Positions 1-8,310 of a DNA stretch of 64,000 bases are shown piece by piece. Positions within the stretch are counted from its first letter, which is position 1, and the number at the start of each line of letters is the position of its first letter. The DNA lies in the NCBI RefSeq assembly GCF_013911645.1, contig NZ_JACESV010000002.1:124001-188000 (forward strand), in the 5' to 3' direction. Made by a program: the position numbers and the translations under genes. The notes beneath the pieces are model-generated. The model did no database searches, was not told the origin of the DNA, and saw only the letters and a list, made by a program, of their open reading frames with translations. Origin of the DNA: Allomuricauda sp. Lineage in GTDB: Bacteria > Bacteroidota > Bacteroidia > Flavobacteriales > Flavobacteriaceae.

Positions 1-3000
1 ATAGGGGTGCTCCCTTTTTGTATTGGATGTTATGCGTTATAATGGTCTATGGTGCCCTGAAAAATATATATCTGTGGTACCATTACAGCAGCATGTCGGC
101 GCCGAAAAAGCCAGTAGGGGAATTTCGGCCCACAGTCGATATATTAACCACTTATTTCCCTGGGGAACCTTATGAAATGACCTTGGGAACCTTGGAGGCC
201 ATACAGAAAATAACATACCCGCACACAACCTATTTGTGTGATGAGGCCAATGATCTTTTTCTGAAAAAAGAATGTGAGCGATTAGGCGTAGTGCACGTGA
301 CCCGCAACAATCGAAAGGATGCCAAAGCAGGGAACATAAATAATGCCCTAAAAATTGCCACAGGGGAAATTGCCTTGGTCTTGGACCCAGACCATGTTCC
401 GAAACCTGATTTTTTAGATCGAGTGGTGCCCTATTTCGCCGATGAAAAGATTGGGTTTGTTCAGGTGGTTCAAAGCTATTATAACAAGGTGCATTCACTG
501 GTAGCAAGGGGAGCGGCCGAGCAGACTTTTCATTTTTATGGCCCCATGATGATGACCATGAACACCTATGGTACGGCACAGGCCATAGGGGCCAACTGTA
601 CATTTAGAAGATCGGCACTCGATAGCATTGGAGGGCATGCGCCAGGACTGGCAGAAGACATGCATACATCAATGCTATTGCATGCTAAAGGATGGAAATC
701 CGTGTATGTTCCATCACTCTTGGCCAAGGGTATGGCTCCTTTGGACCTTACATCGTATTACAAACAACAGTTAAAATGGTCAAGGGGCGTCTTTGAATTG
801 TTGTATACGGTCTATCCCAAAATTTTCAAAAACCTGACTACGCGGCAAAAGCTTCATTATGGATTGCTGCCCATGCATTATTTGATCGGCTTTGTCTATC
901 TATTGAGCTTTGCGATTCCAGTTGTTGCATTGTTTACCTCAAAAATGCCTTGGACCGGAAACTTTTTGAACTTTTTAATTGTTGGTGCACCTGTTTTTAT
1001 GAGCAGCTTTTTCATTCGCATTTTTGTTCAAAAATGGGTGATAGAGAGAAGTGAAAGAGGGTTTCATGTCATTGGGGGGCTATTACAGATCATCACATGG
1101 TGGGTGTTCATTCTTGGGGTTGTATATACCTTTGTTCGAAAAAAAGTCCCTTATCTACCAACACCCAAACAGGAGGAAGGGACCAACCTGTTGATCACAA
1201 TCCCTAGCCTTGTTGTCGCTATCGTGTCAATTACGGCCATTTGGTATGGGCTGAATACCAATATTACCCCCTTCAGTATTGCTATGATGGGGTTTGCTGC
1301 CATAAACACACTCTTTATGCTGTTCAGCCTGTATTTGGCGACCAGGGTGACAAATAAGAACCATATATTGAGGAGTACATTGGAGCGAAATGCCATAGAC
1401 TTCCTTGTAGGCGTCAAGCAAAAAGTCATCCATATATCAGATTGGACTTTTCGCTTTACAAGAAACATTGTCCTTCCCATGGCTTTTTTGACTTTGATAG
1501 CTTCCAACTTGGCCATTAATAAACTCCACAAAAACCAATGGGAGAACATCGAGGCCCCGGTTGTAGAAACCCAAGACTATCTGTACAGGGGAATTTTTTA
1601 TCCTACTGGGGAAAATGGTTTGACGGACTTAAAGGCCATGGACAGTCTTGAAAAAAATTCGGACATCAAGTTTGATATGGTCTCCTATTATATTGCATGG
1701 GGAGATTCTGTGCAACAAGGAATATCATCAAACGATATAGCGATTTTAAAGGAAAGAGGGGCCAGCATAATGATTACTTGGGAGCCATGGCTGAATGCCA
1801 TGCCAGCAACTGATTCCCTTGATCGGACAACGGCACAGAACAAAGGCCTTGCCAGTATTGGCGACGGAAGCTTTGATTCATATATCAAACAATTTGCCAC
1901 ACAGGTCAGAGCATTGGATATCCCTGTTTTTCTACGCTTTGCCCATGAATTTGACAACCCTGCTTATCCATGGTATAGTGATGACAAATATGCGGATAGG
2001 GAATTTGTAAGTGCTTGGAAATATGTACATGATATTTTTGAATCATTGTATGTTGATAATGTAAAGTGGGTTTGGAACCCATGGAAACCCGAAGATTTCG
2101 AAAATTTCTACCCAGGAGATTCCTATGTGGATTATATGGGCGTCGATCTATTGAATTATGGTTCGTTCAATAGCGATGGTATCTGGTATAATTTTGAGGA
2201 ACTCTACCTGCCCTATCAATCGGCATTTAAAAAAATAGCAAAGAAACCGGTGCTTTTGTCCGAATTTGGGTCTTTGGACATTGGAGGAAACCGAACAGAA
2301 TGGCATAAAGAAGCCTCCGAACAAATTCTGCATCAATTTAGGGAAATCAAAGGGATCGTTTTTTTCAATTCAAGTTTTGACAACAACTTCCCCGACAACG
2401 TTCAAAATATCAAAACGTCCTATCTCGATTGGAGCTTACCAGGGGAAGAATTGTCGGAACTTCCAGTTTTTTCAAAAGATTTTATGACGACGGAAATTTC
2501 AAGGGAAGCCCCCGGTTCAACGAAAGACACAACATATCAAATTGTCAATTTCCCTTCAAATGTTAGAGGCGCGGTGTATAGAAAAGCAGAGAATTGGTTT
2601 TCCAATAACTACGTGCCCGACAATGATGTACTTGAAAAGGATTTTAAAACGATGTTGGATGTTGGCATTAATACCATTGGTTATCGACATTCCGAAATGT
2701 ACGATTTTAATGTATTGAAATATTCCAAAGAAATAGGAATTGACATACTATACTCCTTTTGGATACCATCGGATATCGATTTTGTAAACGATTCTACACG
2801 GTTGGAACACCTGCATAAGGAAATAATCGAGACTGTTACAAAGTACAAGGGCCAAGAAAATATTATCGGATGGAATTTTTCCAATGATGTTTGGCAAGGC
2901 CTGTCCGATCGTTACCGGCTTAATGCATTAAAGGAACAACGTAGGGCCTATCATCTTTGGTTGTACAACCTTTTGGAAGATGTGAAAAAAATTGATCCCA

Positions 3001-3677
3001 TACGGCCCATTGCCAAAGATATTTCCATATCTCAAGTAACATCGGCGCTTTTGGAAGATATGCAAACCTATGGTTTTAAAATAGATGCCTATAGCCTAAT
3101 AGTTGAAAAGCCGTTTTGGTTGAACGATAATTTGACCTATTTGGAACGTGAAAAGAAGCCATTTATATTGGGGGGGATCAATGTGGGGGATTACAAAAAA
3201 TTTCATGCCCTATGGCCGAACAATGTACCTGTGCTGCTTTCAAATTGGCAAAACCGTTGGGAAAGCCATGCGGTTTCGTTTGATGGGCTACTTGATTTTA
3301 ACGGGAATAAGACCCAGGCCTATTCAACAATCAAAAATTTATGGACGCCCAATGGCGTGGAAGCCCAACTGCCCAAAATTCGGATTTTGAAACCTTCACA
3401 GGTTTTAAAACGAAACTTTACGGCTACCTACCATGCCACTTATCTGAAAAATGGCAGTTGGCATTATTTTGATGAACAGGAAGGAGAGCGGTTGCAATGG
3501 TTGCTGTGTAAAAAAGATGTCAATGGTAATGATCTGGCCATTAAGATAATGGGATATGGCCCTAAAATGGAAGTAAAAATACCCGAAGATTATGGTAGAT
3601 ATACTATAGTATTGACCTATATGAAAGATGGTTATTCAAAATCGTCCATTGAAAAGTTGAACACGCCTCTGTATTAG
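1..3677 (+). CDS. Membrane family-2 glycosyltransferase fused to a GH26-like domain and a second TIM-barrel domain (5' partial)
   Basis: The frame is open from the left edge, so the gene is cut; the first usable start inside is a TTG at 18 (1219 residues from there). Residues ~40-270 are a processive GT-A domain of the cellulose-synthase type, with DPD at 123-125, ED at 213-214 and QQLKW at 250-254. Membrane segments lie at about 281-306, 318-338, 351-373, 390-412, 419-441 and 484-501. Residues ~520-800 resemble GH26 (beta-mannanase type), with the acid/base pair HE at 643-644 and the nucleophile motif SEFG at 748-751. Residues ~840-1110 look like another TIM barrel (GWNFSND at 951-957), and a beta domain ends the protein. 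Inference: it makes a beta-glycan at the inner membrane and trims or transfers it on the other side. Enzyme specificity is not established. Confidence 0.85.
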   Translation, partial: RGAPFLYWMLCVIMVYGALKNIYLWYHYSSMSAPKKPVGEFRPTVDILTTYFPGEPYEMTLGTLEAIQKITYPHTTYLCDEANDLFLKKECERLGVVHVTRNNRKDAKAGNINNALKIATGEIALVLDPDHVPKPDFLDRVVPYFADEKIGFVQVVQSYYNKVHSLVARGAAEQTFHFYGPMMMTMNTYGTAQAIGANCTFRRSALDSIGGHAPGLAEDMHTSMLLHAKGWKSVYVPSLLAKGMAPLDLTSYYKQQLKWSRGVFELLYTVYPKIFKNLTTRQKLHYGLLPMHYLIGFVYLLSFAIPVVALFTSKMPWTGNFLNFLIVGAPVFMSSFFIRIFVQKWVIERSERGFHVIGGLLQIITWWVFILGVVYTFVRKKVPYLPTPKQEEGTNLLITIPSLVVAIVSITAIWYGLNTNITPFSIAMMGFAAINTLFMLFSLYLATRVTNKNHILRSTLERNAIDFLVGVKQKVIHISDWTFRFTRNIVLPMAFLTLIASNLAINKLHKNQWENIEAPVVETQDYLYRGIFYPTGENGLTDLKAMDSLEKNSDIKFDMVSYYIAWGDSVQQGISSNDIAILKERGASIMITWEPWLNAMPATDSLDRTTAQNKGLASIGDGSFDSYIKQFATQVRALDIPVFLRFAHEFDNPAYPWYSDDKYADREFVSAWKYVHDIFESLYVDNVKWVWNPWKPEDFENFYPGDSYVDYMGVDLLNYGSFNSDGIWYNFEELYLPYQSAFKKIAKKPVLLSEFGSLDIGGNRTEWHKEASEQILHQFREIKGIVFFNSSFDNNFPDNVQNIKTSYLDWSLPGEELSELPVFSKDFMTTEISREAPGSTKDTTYQIVNFPSNVRGAVYRKAENWFSNNYVPDNDVLEKDFKTMLDVGINTIGYRHSEMYDFNVLKYSKEIGIDILYSFWIPSDIDFVNDSTRLEHLHKEIIETVTKYKGQENIIGWNFSNDVWQGLSDRYRLNALKEQRRAYHLWLYNLLEDVKKIDPIRPIAKDISISQVTSALLEDMQTYGFKIDAYSLIVEKPFWLNDNLTYLEREKKPFILGGINVGDYKKFHALWPNNVPVLLSNWQNRWESHAVSFDGLLDFNGNKTQAYSTIKNLWTPNGVEAQLPKIRILKPSQVLKRNFTATYHATYLKNGSWHYFDEQEGERLQWLLCKKDVNGNDLAIKIMGYGPKMEVKIPEDYGRYTIVLTYMKDGYSKSSIEKLNTPLY

Positions 3678-3870
3678 TTACTGGCTTTAAAAAAATCTCC
3701 ACAGAAATTTGGAACTCTGAAATCATATCACTTTCGTGTATTTTGTAAATCCGCAACCTTGAGAATTGACTGAATCATTAACGGAATCGAAGTGTATGCT
3801 GGGCTTAAAATCGGTCTTTTTTCTACTGTTCAAGGGCTTGTGCAACGTTTACCATTGTTGTGTGTAGTTT

Positions 3871-4596
3871 TTATTCTTCAGGAATCTTTTTAAGGTATTC
3901 CCTCATATAATTTCTATATTCTTTTTCATAAGGAATATTCAATTTCAATCCTTTAATCATCTCACTACTATAGTTTTCGAAAATAGCTTCTCTTTTTTCT
4001 AATAGCTCACGATGTCTTTCTGATCTTTTATCAATATTCTCTTTTGTATCTACAGGCATTTTTTCGTGCTGTTCAAATTCGTAATTGCTACGCTTTAAAT
4101 CAATCAAGAATTTTGAGGGATGGCCCGATAACTCTTTAAGGGTATTTATTTTTAAATCACTTATCAATTTTATCAATGCAACATCCTCCACATAAAGCTC
4201 TAACAATGCTTCTCCAGCTAAAACTTCTTGATAAGCTTGATGATACAAGTGTATTTTAGCTTGTATTTCATCGTTATCGGAATCATTAACTAAGGCTGGT
4301 GATGATTCGGTTAAAAGTCCAATCCATTGTTTTAAACTTTTATGGAAATCAATTAGTGCTAATCTTTCATCATTTTTATGGCTGATTTGTAAATTAGTCA
4401 GTAAATCTAATTTCGCTTTCAAATTGGCATTTTTTTCAAGAAATTGTTGTTTAACAGATTCGACTTTTAAAGTTAATTCCTCAATATCTTCACTCGTTGC
4501 AATATTTTTTCCTTTTTCTTGAAAATATGACTTAAATAGGGCCAAATATAGTCCTATGATAATTAAGATTATTTCTAATATGATTTCAGTATTCAT
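3871..4596 (-). CDS. Single-pass membrane protein with coiled coil, unknown function
   Basis: A 241-residue protein with one hydrophobic N-terminal segment (residues ~4-22), then a charged stretch (KGKNIATSEDIEEL around 29-42) leading into a long predicted coiled coil. The tail is lysine- and glutamate-rich. Proteins with this N-terminal architecture are common singletons in bacterial accessory regions, but I cannot name the family or a function. The DNA is visibly richer in A+T than neighbouring core genes, and it stands alone between a polysaccharide gene and a small regulator, which suggests acquisition. No partner gene is evident on either side. Confidence 0.7.
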   Translation of the reverse strand: MNTEIILEIILIIIGLYLALFKSYFQEKGKNIATSEDIEELTLKVESVKQQFLEKNANLKAKLDLLTNLQISHKNDERLALIDFHKSLKQWIGLLTESSPALVNDSDNDEIQAKIHLYHQAYQEVLAGEALLELYVEDVALIKLISDLKINTLKELSGHPSKFLIDLKRSNYEFEQHEKMPVDTKENIDKRSERHRELLEKREAIFENYSSEMIKGLKLNIPYEKEYRNYMREYLKKIPEE

Positions 4597-4705
4597 TGGT
4601 TTTTATCAAATTACATACAACTTGCTTATATGGATGTAAAATACACTTCTTTACTCCCAAATTAAGAATAAAATCACTGATAATCAGCGTGATTTATTCT
4701 ATAAA

Positions 4706-4945
4706 TCAATCCCCAAACTCAAAAAGCTGTGAAACATCCACATCCAGTGCTTTGGCAATTTTATGAAGTTGAAGAATATTGGCTGCCCGCTCACCACGCT
4801 CTATTCGACCTATCATATTTCCATGAACTTTAGCCTCAAACACCAAATCAGCTTGGGTCATGCCTTTTTCTTTGCGTAAGCGTCTTATCTGTGCACCGAA
4901 TGCCACTAGGAATTGTTCTTCTTCTTTTGTCAAATCTTTCAGCAT
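4706..4945 (-). CDS. XRE-family helix-turn-helix transcriptional regulator
   Basis: A small Cro/CI-type regulator of about 79 residues from the ATG at 4945 (MLKDLTKEEE). A longer reading from 4987 adds 14 residues that do not look conserved and would run into the palindrome at 4980-4995, so I prefer the inner start. The HTH core (QIRRLRKEKGMTQADLVFEA, then IGRIERGERAANILQLHKIA) is typical of standalone XRE repressors with about 70-80 residues. It is transcribed away from the hypothetical gene at 5056. The palindrome between them is a plausible autoregulatory site (inference). Confidence 0.85.
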   Translation of the reverse strand: MLKDLTKEEEQFLVAFGAQIRRLRKEKGMTQADLVFEAKVHGNMIGRIERGERAANILQLHKIAKALDVDVSQLFEFGD

Positions 4946-4979
4946 AGGGGCAAATTGCCTATTCCTAAAACCGAATAAA

Positions 4980-4995
4980 AACACCAAATGGTGTT
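4980..4995. promoter_or_regulatory. Palindromic candidate operator between divergent XRE and ORF 5056
   Basis: Seven-base perfect arms AACACCA / TGGTGTT separated by AA. The site is about 35 bp upstream of the XRE start and 60 bp upstream of the divergent ORF, where a repressor could control both. Size and symmetry suit an XRE dimer. Binding is inferred only. Confidence 0.4.
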
Positions 4996-5055
4996 ATTTT
5001 GTATTATTTTGCTTACCTTCTACCCATCAAAATCCCAAAAATCCAATAATCTACC

Positions 5056-5502
5056 ATGCCCACACTTCCTATTTCCACCACTTTTACCGACTACCTCCAC
5101 CAAAATTCCCACACACCTCTGCAAATCACCTTTGCAACCCTTACTATCCGCAACCACCAAAACGGGCAGTTCCTTAACCGGGTGCAACGGCAGCAAAGCA
5201 GTATCATCCTCCAGAAATTGCCACAAACGGGCCTGGCCGAAATAACGGTACTGGATAATCTGGTGTTTAGTTTTTCCTTTCAATTCCGCATTCCTCGTGC
5301 CAAGGAGTTCCATAATATTGAAATGTTGTCCATGCCCCGACCCTTGGATTGCGGCAGGCTGTTTGTGGATAAAGAAAAATTGCGGCTATCCTTTAGGATA
5401 GATGCCCCGGACCCTTCGCTTAGGGTAGAGGTTACGCATACCTACCAAGGCGTTTGTGGCCTAAAAGAGCTCTGCGCGCCCGTTTCAGGACAATCGGTGT
5501 AG
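5056..5502 (+). CDS. Hypothetical protein
   Basis: A 148-residue ORF with codon use compatible with coding, placed divergently from the XRE regulator. No signal peptide or membrane segment is visible. The C-terminal half contains RPLDCGRLFVDKEKLRLSF and a CGLKELC motif. I do not recognise the family. Its reality rests on length, codon use and a good fit between the two neighbouring minus-strand genes; opposite-strand ORFs here are shorter. It could be a regulated partner of the XRE gene through the shared palindrome. Confidence 0.45.
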   Translation: MPTLPISTTFTDYLHQNSHTPLQITFATLTIRNHQNGQFLNRVQRQQSSIILQKLPQTGLAEITVLDNLVFSFSFQFRIPRAKEFHNIEMLSMPRPLDCGRLFVDKEKLRLSFRIDAPDPSLRVEVTHTYQGVCGLKELCAPVSGQSV

Positions 5503-5516
5503 CTGCAAAACCATGG

Positions 5517-6554
5517 CTAGCCCTCCACTTGAGCACCCTTTTTACCGTTTTTAAATTCACTTGGGCTTAAACCATAGCGTTCCTTAAAAATCTTGGAAAA
5601 ATAACTCCGGCTGGTAAATCCAATGGAGTATACCACCTCGGAAATGTTCATTTCGGTGGTTGTAATATAATCGCGGGCCAATTCCAGCCTTGCATGCCTT
5701 ATATATTCCGTTACCGTTTTATTGTACAACAACTTAAACCCTTCTTGGAGCTTTGCTTGGGTAAGGCCTGTTTCGGCAGAAATGTCTTCCAACGAAAAAT
5801 CCTTGGCAATGTTTTTCTCTATTTTTTTGGCATAGCTGCGTATCGTTTTCAGCTCCCTTTTTAATAAGCTGGTCTGGGGCCTTTTGTTCATCACCTCTTT
5901 GTTATGCTGCATCATGTGCATGGATAGAATTTGATAAACATAGCCCTCGATCATCATAATGCGGATCATTCCCTTTGCCTTGATCTTTTTTATAGCGGAT
6001 ATCACCTCGGCTATTTTCAAATTGTAAGAACCGTAGTAAGCGAACACTTTTTCCTGGTCAGTATCCAAAAATACTTTGTACAACTGTTTGTTGAGTTCTT
6101 CTCCCTGGTTTAACCTTTTGCGCAAGAACGGCTTTCTACGCACCTGTATTACGGTTTGGGAAACCTTCACGTTCTTGGGAAAATACCTGTCCGTAATGCC
6201 ACCATCCCGATTGGTAAGGATAACGGACTGGAATTGCTCCATGATCTTGATCTTATCTTCCGGCTGGTACCCGAATTTATGTCCGCAATACCCCTCCAGG
6301 CAATAATAAAAATTGATGGGGTTAAAATTTGAAGTGTCCACCTCAATCAATACCTCATCAAAAAAAGTAATGTCCAGTTCCAATAAACTTACCCCCCAAT
6401 CGAAGGTAATGAAACGGATACTCCCCTTTGCCTTATCGTTGGAAACACTCAAAGTGTACTGCCCCCATCGCTCTTCTATCTTCCCTCCAATCACATTTTT
6501 TATTTGTTCCACCGATTCGGCGGTATCTTGGGCGTCAACCTTGATTTTTATCAT
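5517..6554 (-). CDS. AraC-family transcriptional regulator
   Basis: A 345-residue protein. The last ~100 residues form the double helix-turn-helix of the AraC/XylS family: FSLEDISAETGLTQAKLQEG is the first HTH, and IGFTSRSYFSKIFKERYGLS is the signature second HTH, ending at SPSEFK (residues 330-335). The N-terminal ~230 residues are not a recognisable cupin and probably sense a ligand or protein partner; related flavobacterial regulators have similar variable N-termini. It faces the hypothetical gene 5056-5502 tail to tail, and no obvious target operon adjoins it. The downstream SRAP-like gene is divergent and could be a target (inference). Confidence 0.9.
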   Translation of the reverse strand: MIKIKVDAQDTAESVEQIKNVIGGKIEERWGQYTLSVSNDKAKGSIRFITFDWGVSLLELDITFFDEVLIEVDTSNFNPINFYYCLEGYCGHKFGYQPEDKIKIMEQFQSVILTNRDGGITDRYFPKNVKVSQTVIQVRRKPFLRKRLNQGEELNKQLYKVFLDTDQEKVFAYYGSYNLKIAEVISAIKKIKAKGMIRIMMIEGYVYQILSMHMMQHNKEVMNKRPQTSLLKRELKTIRSYAKKIEKNIAKDFSLEDISAETGLTQAKLQEGFKLLYNKTVTEYIRHARLELARDYITTTEMNISEVVYSIGFTSRSYFSKIFKERYGLSPSEFKNGKKGAQVEG

Positions 6555-6752
6555 TGGAATATTATACTGCTGTTTGTTTAATTAATGCGTTTTTATCTTA
6601 TAAAGATAGTCTTTGTTGTTACTTGGACAACCATGGGCACCCACCTACGTCCACTTTTATAAAAAGTTTATCAAAAGCATCACAATAAAATTTGTTTGAG
6701 TCAACCTTTTCACCAACTTAATGCTTATTTGTGGATAAGATTCCAGATAATT

Positions 6753-7448
6753 ATGATTTACAAACTTTCAAATGAAGCAGGGAGAGAAGAGATAGAAAAA
6801 GAGTTTGGAATCCCGTTCAGATATCCAAATTTATACCTGCCAAACCCCATTATCAATGGTTTTCATGAAACAAACTTATGCGTGGTGACCATGGAAAATC
6901 CCAATAAAATATCGTTTGCCATTTGGGGACTTATGCCCCAAGACTTTAAAGAAGATTGGCAAATATTTCAGGACAAGACCAATACATTGAACGTACAGAT
7001 GGATGAGCTGCAAAGCATTGGCTGGATGCAGGATTCCTATAAAAAGAGGCGTTGTTTGATCATTGCAACCGGTTTTTATACCCATCTTTTGGAAAATGGC
7101 AACACATGCAGCTACTATATTTACCAGGCATCCGAAAAACCTTTTTACTTGGCAGGCACATATAACAGGCTAAACGATGGTTTTTTGTGCGCGGCGTTAA
7201 CGGTGGGCAAAACGGACCCTTTCGTTTCCAGTTACCACAACATTAGCAACCTCGCTCCTGTTATTCTCCCCAAAGAACAGGCTTACGATTGGCTTAGCAC
7301 AGATTCCGACACAAAAAAACTGGAAGAAATTATCCAAAATCCCAAAAAGATAAAATTGAAGGCCAAACGCCTGTCCAACGAGTTTTTTCTAAAAAATTTG
7401 AGCTCAAACACCCAATTGGGACCATTATTTGTTGGTCTGCAACATTGA
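6753..7448 (+). CDS. Divergent SRAP (YedK/HMCES)-family protein lacking the Cys2 nucleophile
   Basis: A 231-residue protein from the ATG at 6753. This start gives MIYKLSN, which aligns with the MCGR/MCYHLSN start of the SOS-response-associated peptidase family; an upstream TTG at 6696 would add 19 residues with no family match. Family landmarks in order are WGLMP (58-62), an Asn at 80, RCLIIATGFYTH (100-111), PFYLAGTYN (130-138), and YHNISNLAPVIL (161-172) with His162. In active members Cys2 links covalently to abasic DNA sites and the Glu of GFYEW helps. Here position 2 is Ile and that Glu is Thr. The fold is probably kept but DNA-protein crosslinking should be lost. It stands alone, divergent from the AraC gene. 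Confidence 0.8.
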   Translation: MIYKLSNEAGREEIEKEFGIPFRYPNLYLPNPIINGFHETNLCVVTMENPNKISFAIWGLMPQDFKEDWQIFQDKTNTLNVQMDELQSIGWMQDSYKKRRCLIIATGFYTHLLENGNTCSYYIYQASEKPFYLAGTYNRLNDGFLCAALTVGKTDPFVSSYHNISNLAPVILPKEQAYDWLSTDSDTKKLEEIIQNPKKIKLKAKRLSNEFFLKNLSSNTQLGPLFVGLQH

Positions 7449-7561
7449 AAAAACAAATCCACAACCTTCTCACAAAAAGATTTTTACACCAAAAAGCCCA
7501 AAATGTTCCTTTTGAGTCAACAATAACACGAAAAGCGGCAAGCCACGGACCAAAAGCAAGC

Positions 7562-7569
7562 TACATTTG
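7562..7569 (+). promoter_or_regulatory. Candidate -7 promoter box (TAnnTTTG)
   Basis: TACATTTG matches the Bacteroidota primary-sigma -7 consensus and lies about 50 bp before the DUF1328 gene. No convincing -33 TTG is seen at the usual spacing, so confidence is modest. Confidence 0.4.
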
Positions 7570-7619
7570 TAATGTACTGATTAACAATTGATCAGACATT
7601 AACTTAAAACACTACTATT

Positions 7620-7781
7620 ATGTTACGTTGGACAGTCACCTTTATCATATTGGCCATTATAGCCGGTATATTCGGATTTGGTGGAATTGCAGCAGGAGCC
7701 GCAAGTATAGCTAAAATTCTTTTCTTCATATTTATTGTACTATTTATTATTTCGTTGATAACAGGAAGAAAAAAGTTGTAG
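7620..7781 (+). CDS. DUF1328 / UPF0391 (YtjA-type) small membrane protein
   Basis: A 53-residue protein, below usual ORF-calling cutoffs. It begins [20 protein letters not shown] and continues with a Gly/Ala-rich turn and a second hydrophobic helix, ending in the basic tail GRKKL. Two short membrane helices joined by the [10 protein letters not shown] linker are the hallmark of the UPF0391 family, widespread in bacteria and often stress-induced; no biochemical role is established. It precedes the acidic-repeat lipoprotein by 44 bp and probably shares its promoter. The neighbours suggest an envelope-stress setting (inference). Confidence 0.85.
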   Translation: MLRWTVTFIILAIIAGIFGFGGIAAGAASIAKILFFIFIVLFIISLITGRKKL

Positions 7782-7825
7782 AAACGCACACTAATTAAAA
7801 ATCATTAAACTAAAATCGAGAACCC

Positions 7826-8068
7826 ATGAGAAAATCAATAAGTTTATTTACAATGCTAATTGCAATGGCACTTACCTTGAGTACAACCAGTTGCAGAGAA
7901 ACAAAAGAAGATAAGGCCGAAGAGGCCATTGAAGATGTGAAAGACGGAGTGGAGGATGCTGCCGATGATGTGGAAGATGCCGCAGAAGATGTTGGGGACG
8001 ACATTGAGGATGCTGCCGATGACGTGGAAGATGAAGTAGAAGATGCCACAGACGACAGTCCACAATAA
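7826..8068 (+). CDS. Small lipoprotein with highly acidic repeats
   Basis: An 80-residue protein. The signal peptide ends at a lipobox (LSTTSC, Cys23), after which the mature part is almost entirely Asp/Glu/Ala/Val: near-repeats of about 7-11 residues such as EDAADDVED and EDVGDDIED. The pattern resembles an amphipathic helix with one strongly negative face, anchored to the outer or inner membrane. It follows the DUF1328 gene. Similar small acidic lipoproteins occur in flavobacteria without a known role; cation binding or envelope-stress buffering is only a guess. The serine-rich ORFs on the opposite strand are shadows of the repeats. Confidence 0.8.
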   Translation: MRKSISLFTMLIAMALTLSTTSCRETKEDKAEEAIEDVKDGVEDAADDVEDAAEDVGDDIEDAADDVEDEVEDATDDSPQ

Positions 8069-8090
8069 TTTTCACATTATACCACATAAG

Positions 8091-8218
8091 AGGATGTCTA
8101 AAAAGCAATAAAGTTTTGACTTTGTCAGGTTGAGCGCAGTCGAAACCTAAAGAAGTTTGATAATCAATAGGTTTCGACTGCGCTCAACCTGACAGATAAT
8201 TTACTTTTTAGACAGCCT
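8091..8218. repeat. MITE-like nested inverted repeat
   Basis: Two inverted arms of 27 bp (8123-8149 and 8168-8194) are perfect complements (TGTCAGGTTGAGCGCAGTCG... on the left). They are flanked by outer arms (8091-8105 and 8204-8218) reading AGGaTGTCTAAAAAG and its complement with one mismatch. The whole is a 128-bp terminal-inverted-repeat structure with no coding capacity. The outer ends resemble transposon termini, and the inner motif belongs to a flavobacterial intergenic repeat family. It may also fold as a terminator for the lipoprotein operon, as a T-run follows. Confidence 0.8.
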
Positions 8219-8310
8219 TTTTTTATTGCCCTCCCCCCTAATTCTCTCCCCAAAGTGTTGATAAACCAATATTCGTTTATACCTTAGAACAAATAAACAC
8301 CACCATTTTT

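Noticed and set aside
3825..3870. Possible integron attC site near TTGTGCAACG ... TTGTTGTGTG
   Set aside because: Core sites do not match RYYYAAC/GTTRRRY and no integrase or second site is seen.
4860..5313. Other ORFs overlapping the XRE start and ORF 5056
   Set aside because: Short, overlapping in several frames and with atypical codon use; only the 148-codon frame is plausible.
7810..8108. Ser-rich and His/Arg-rich ORFs on the minus strand
   Set aside because: They mirror the acidic repeats of the lipoprotein on the other strand.
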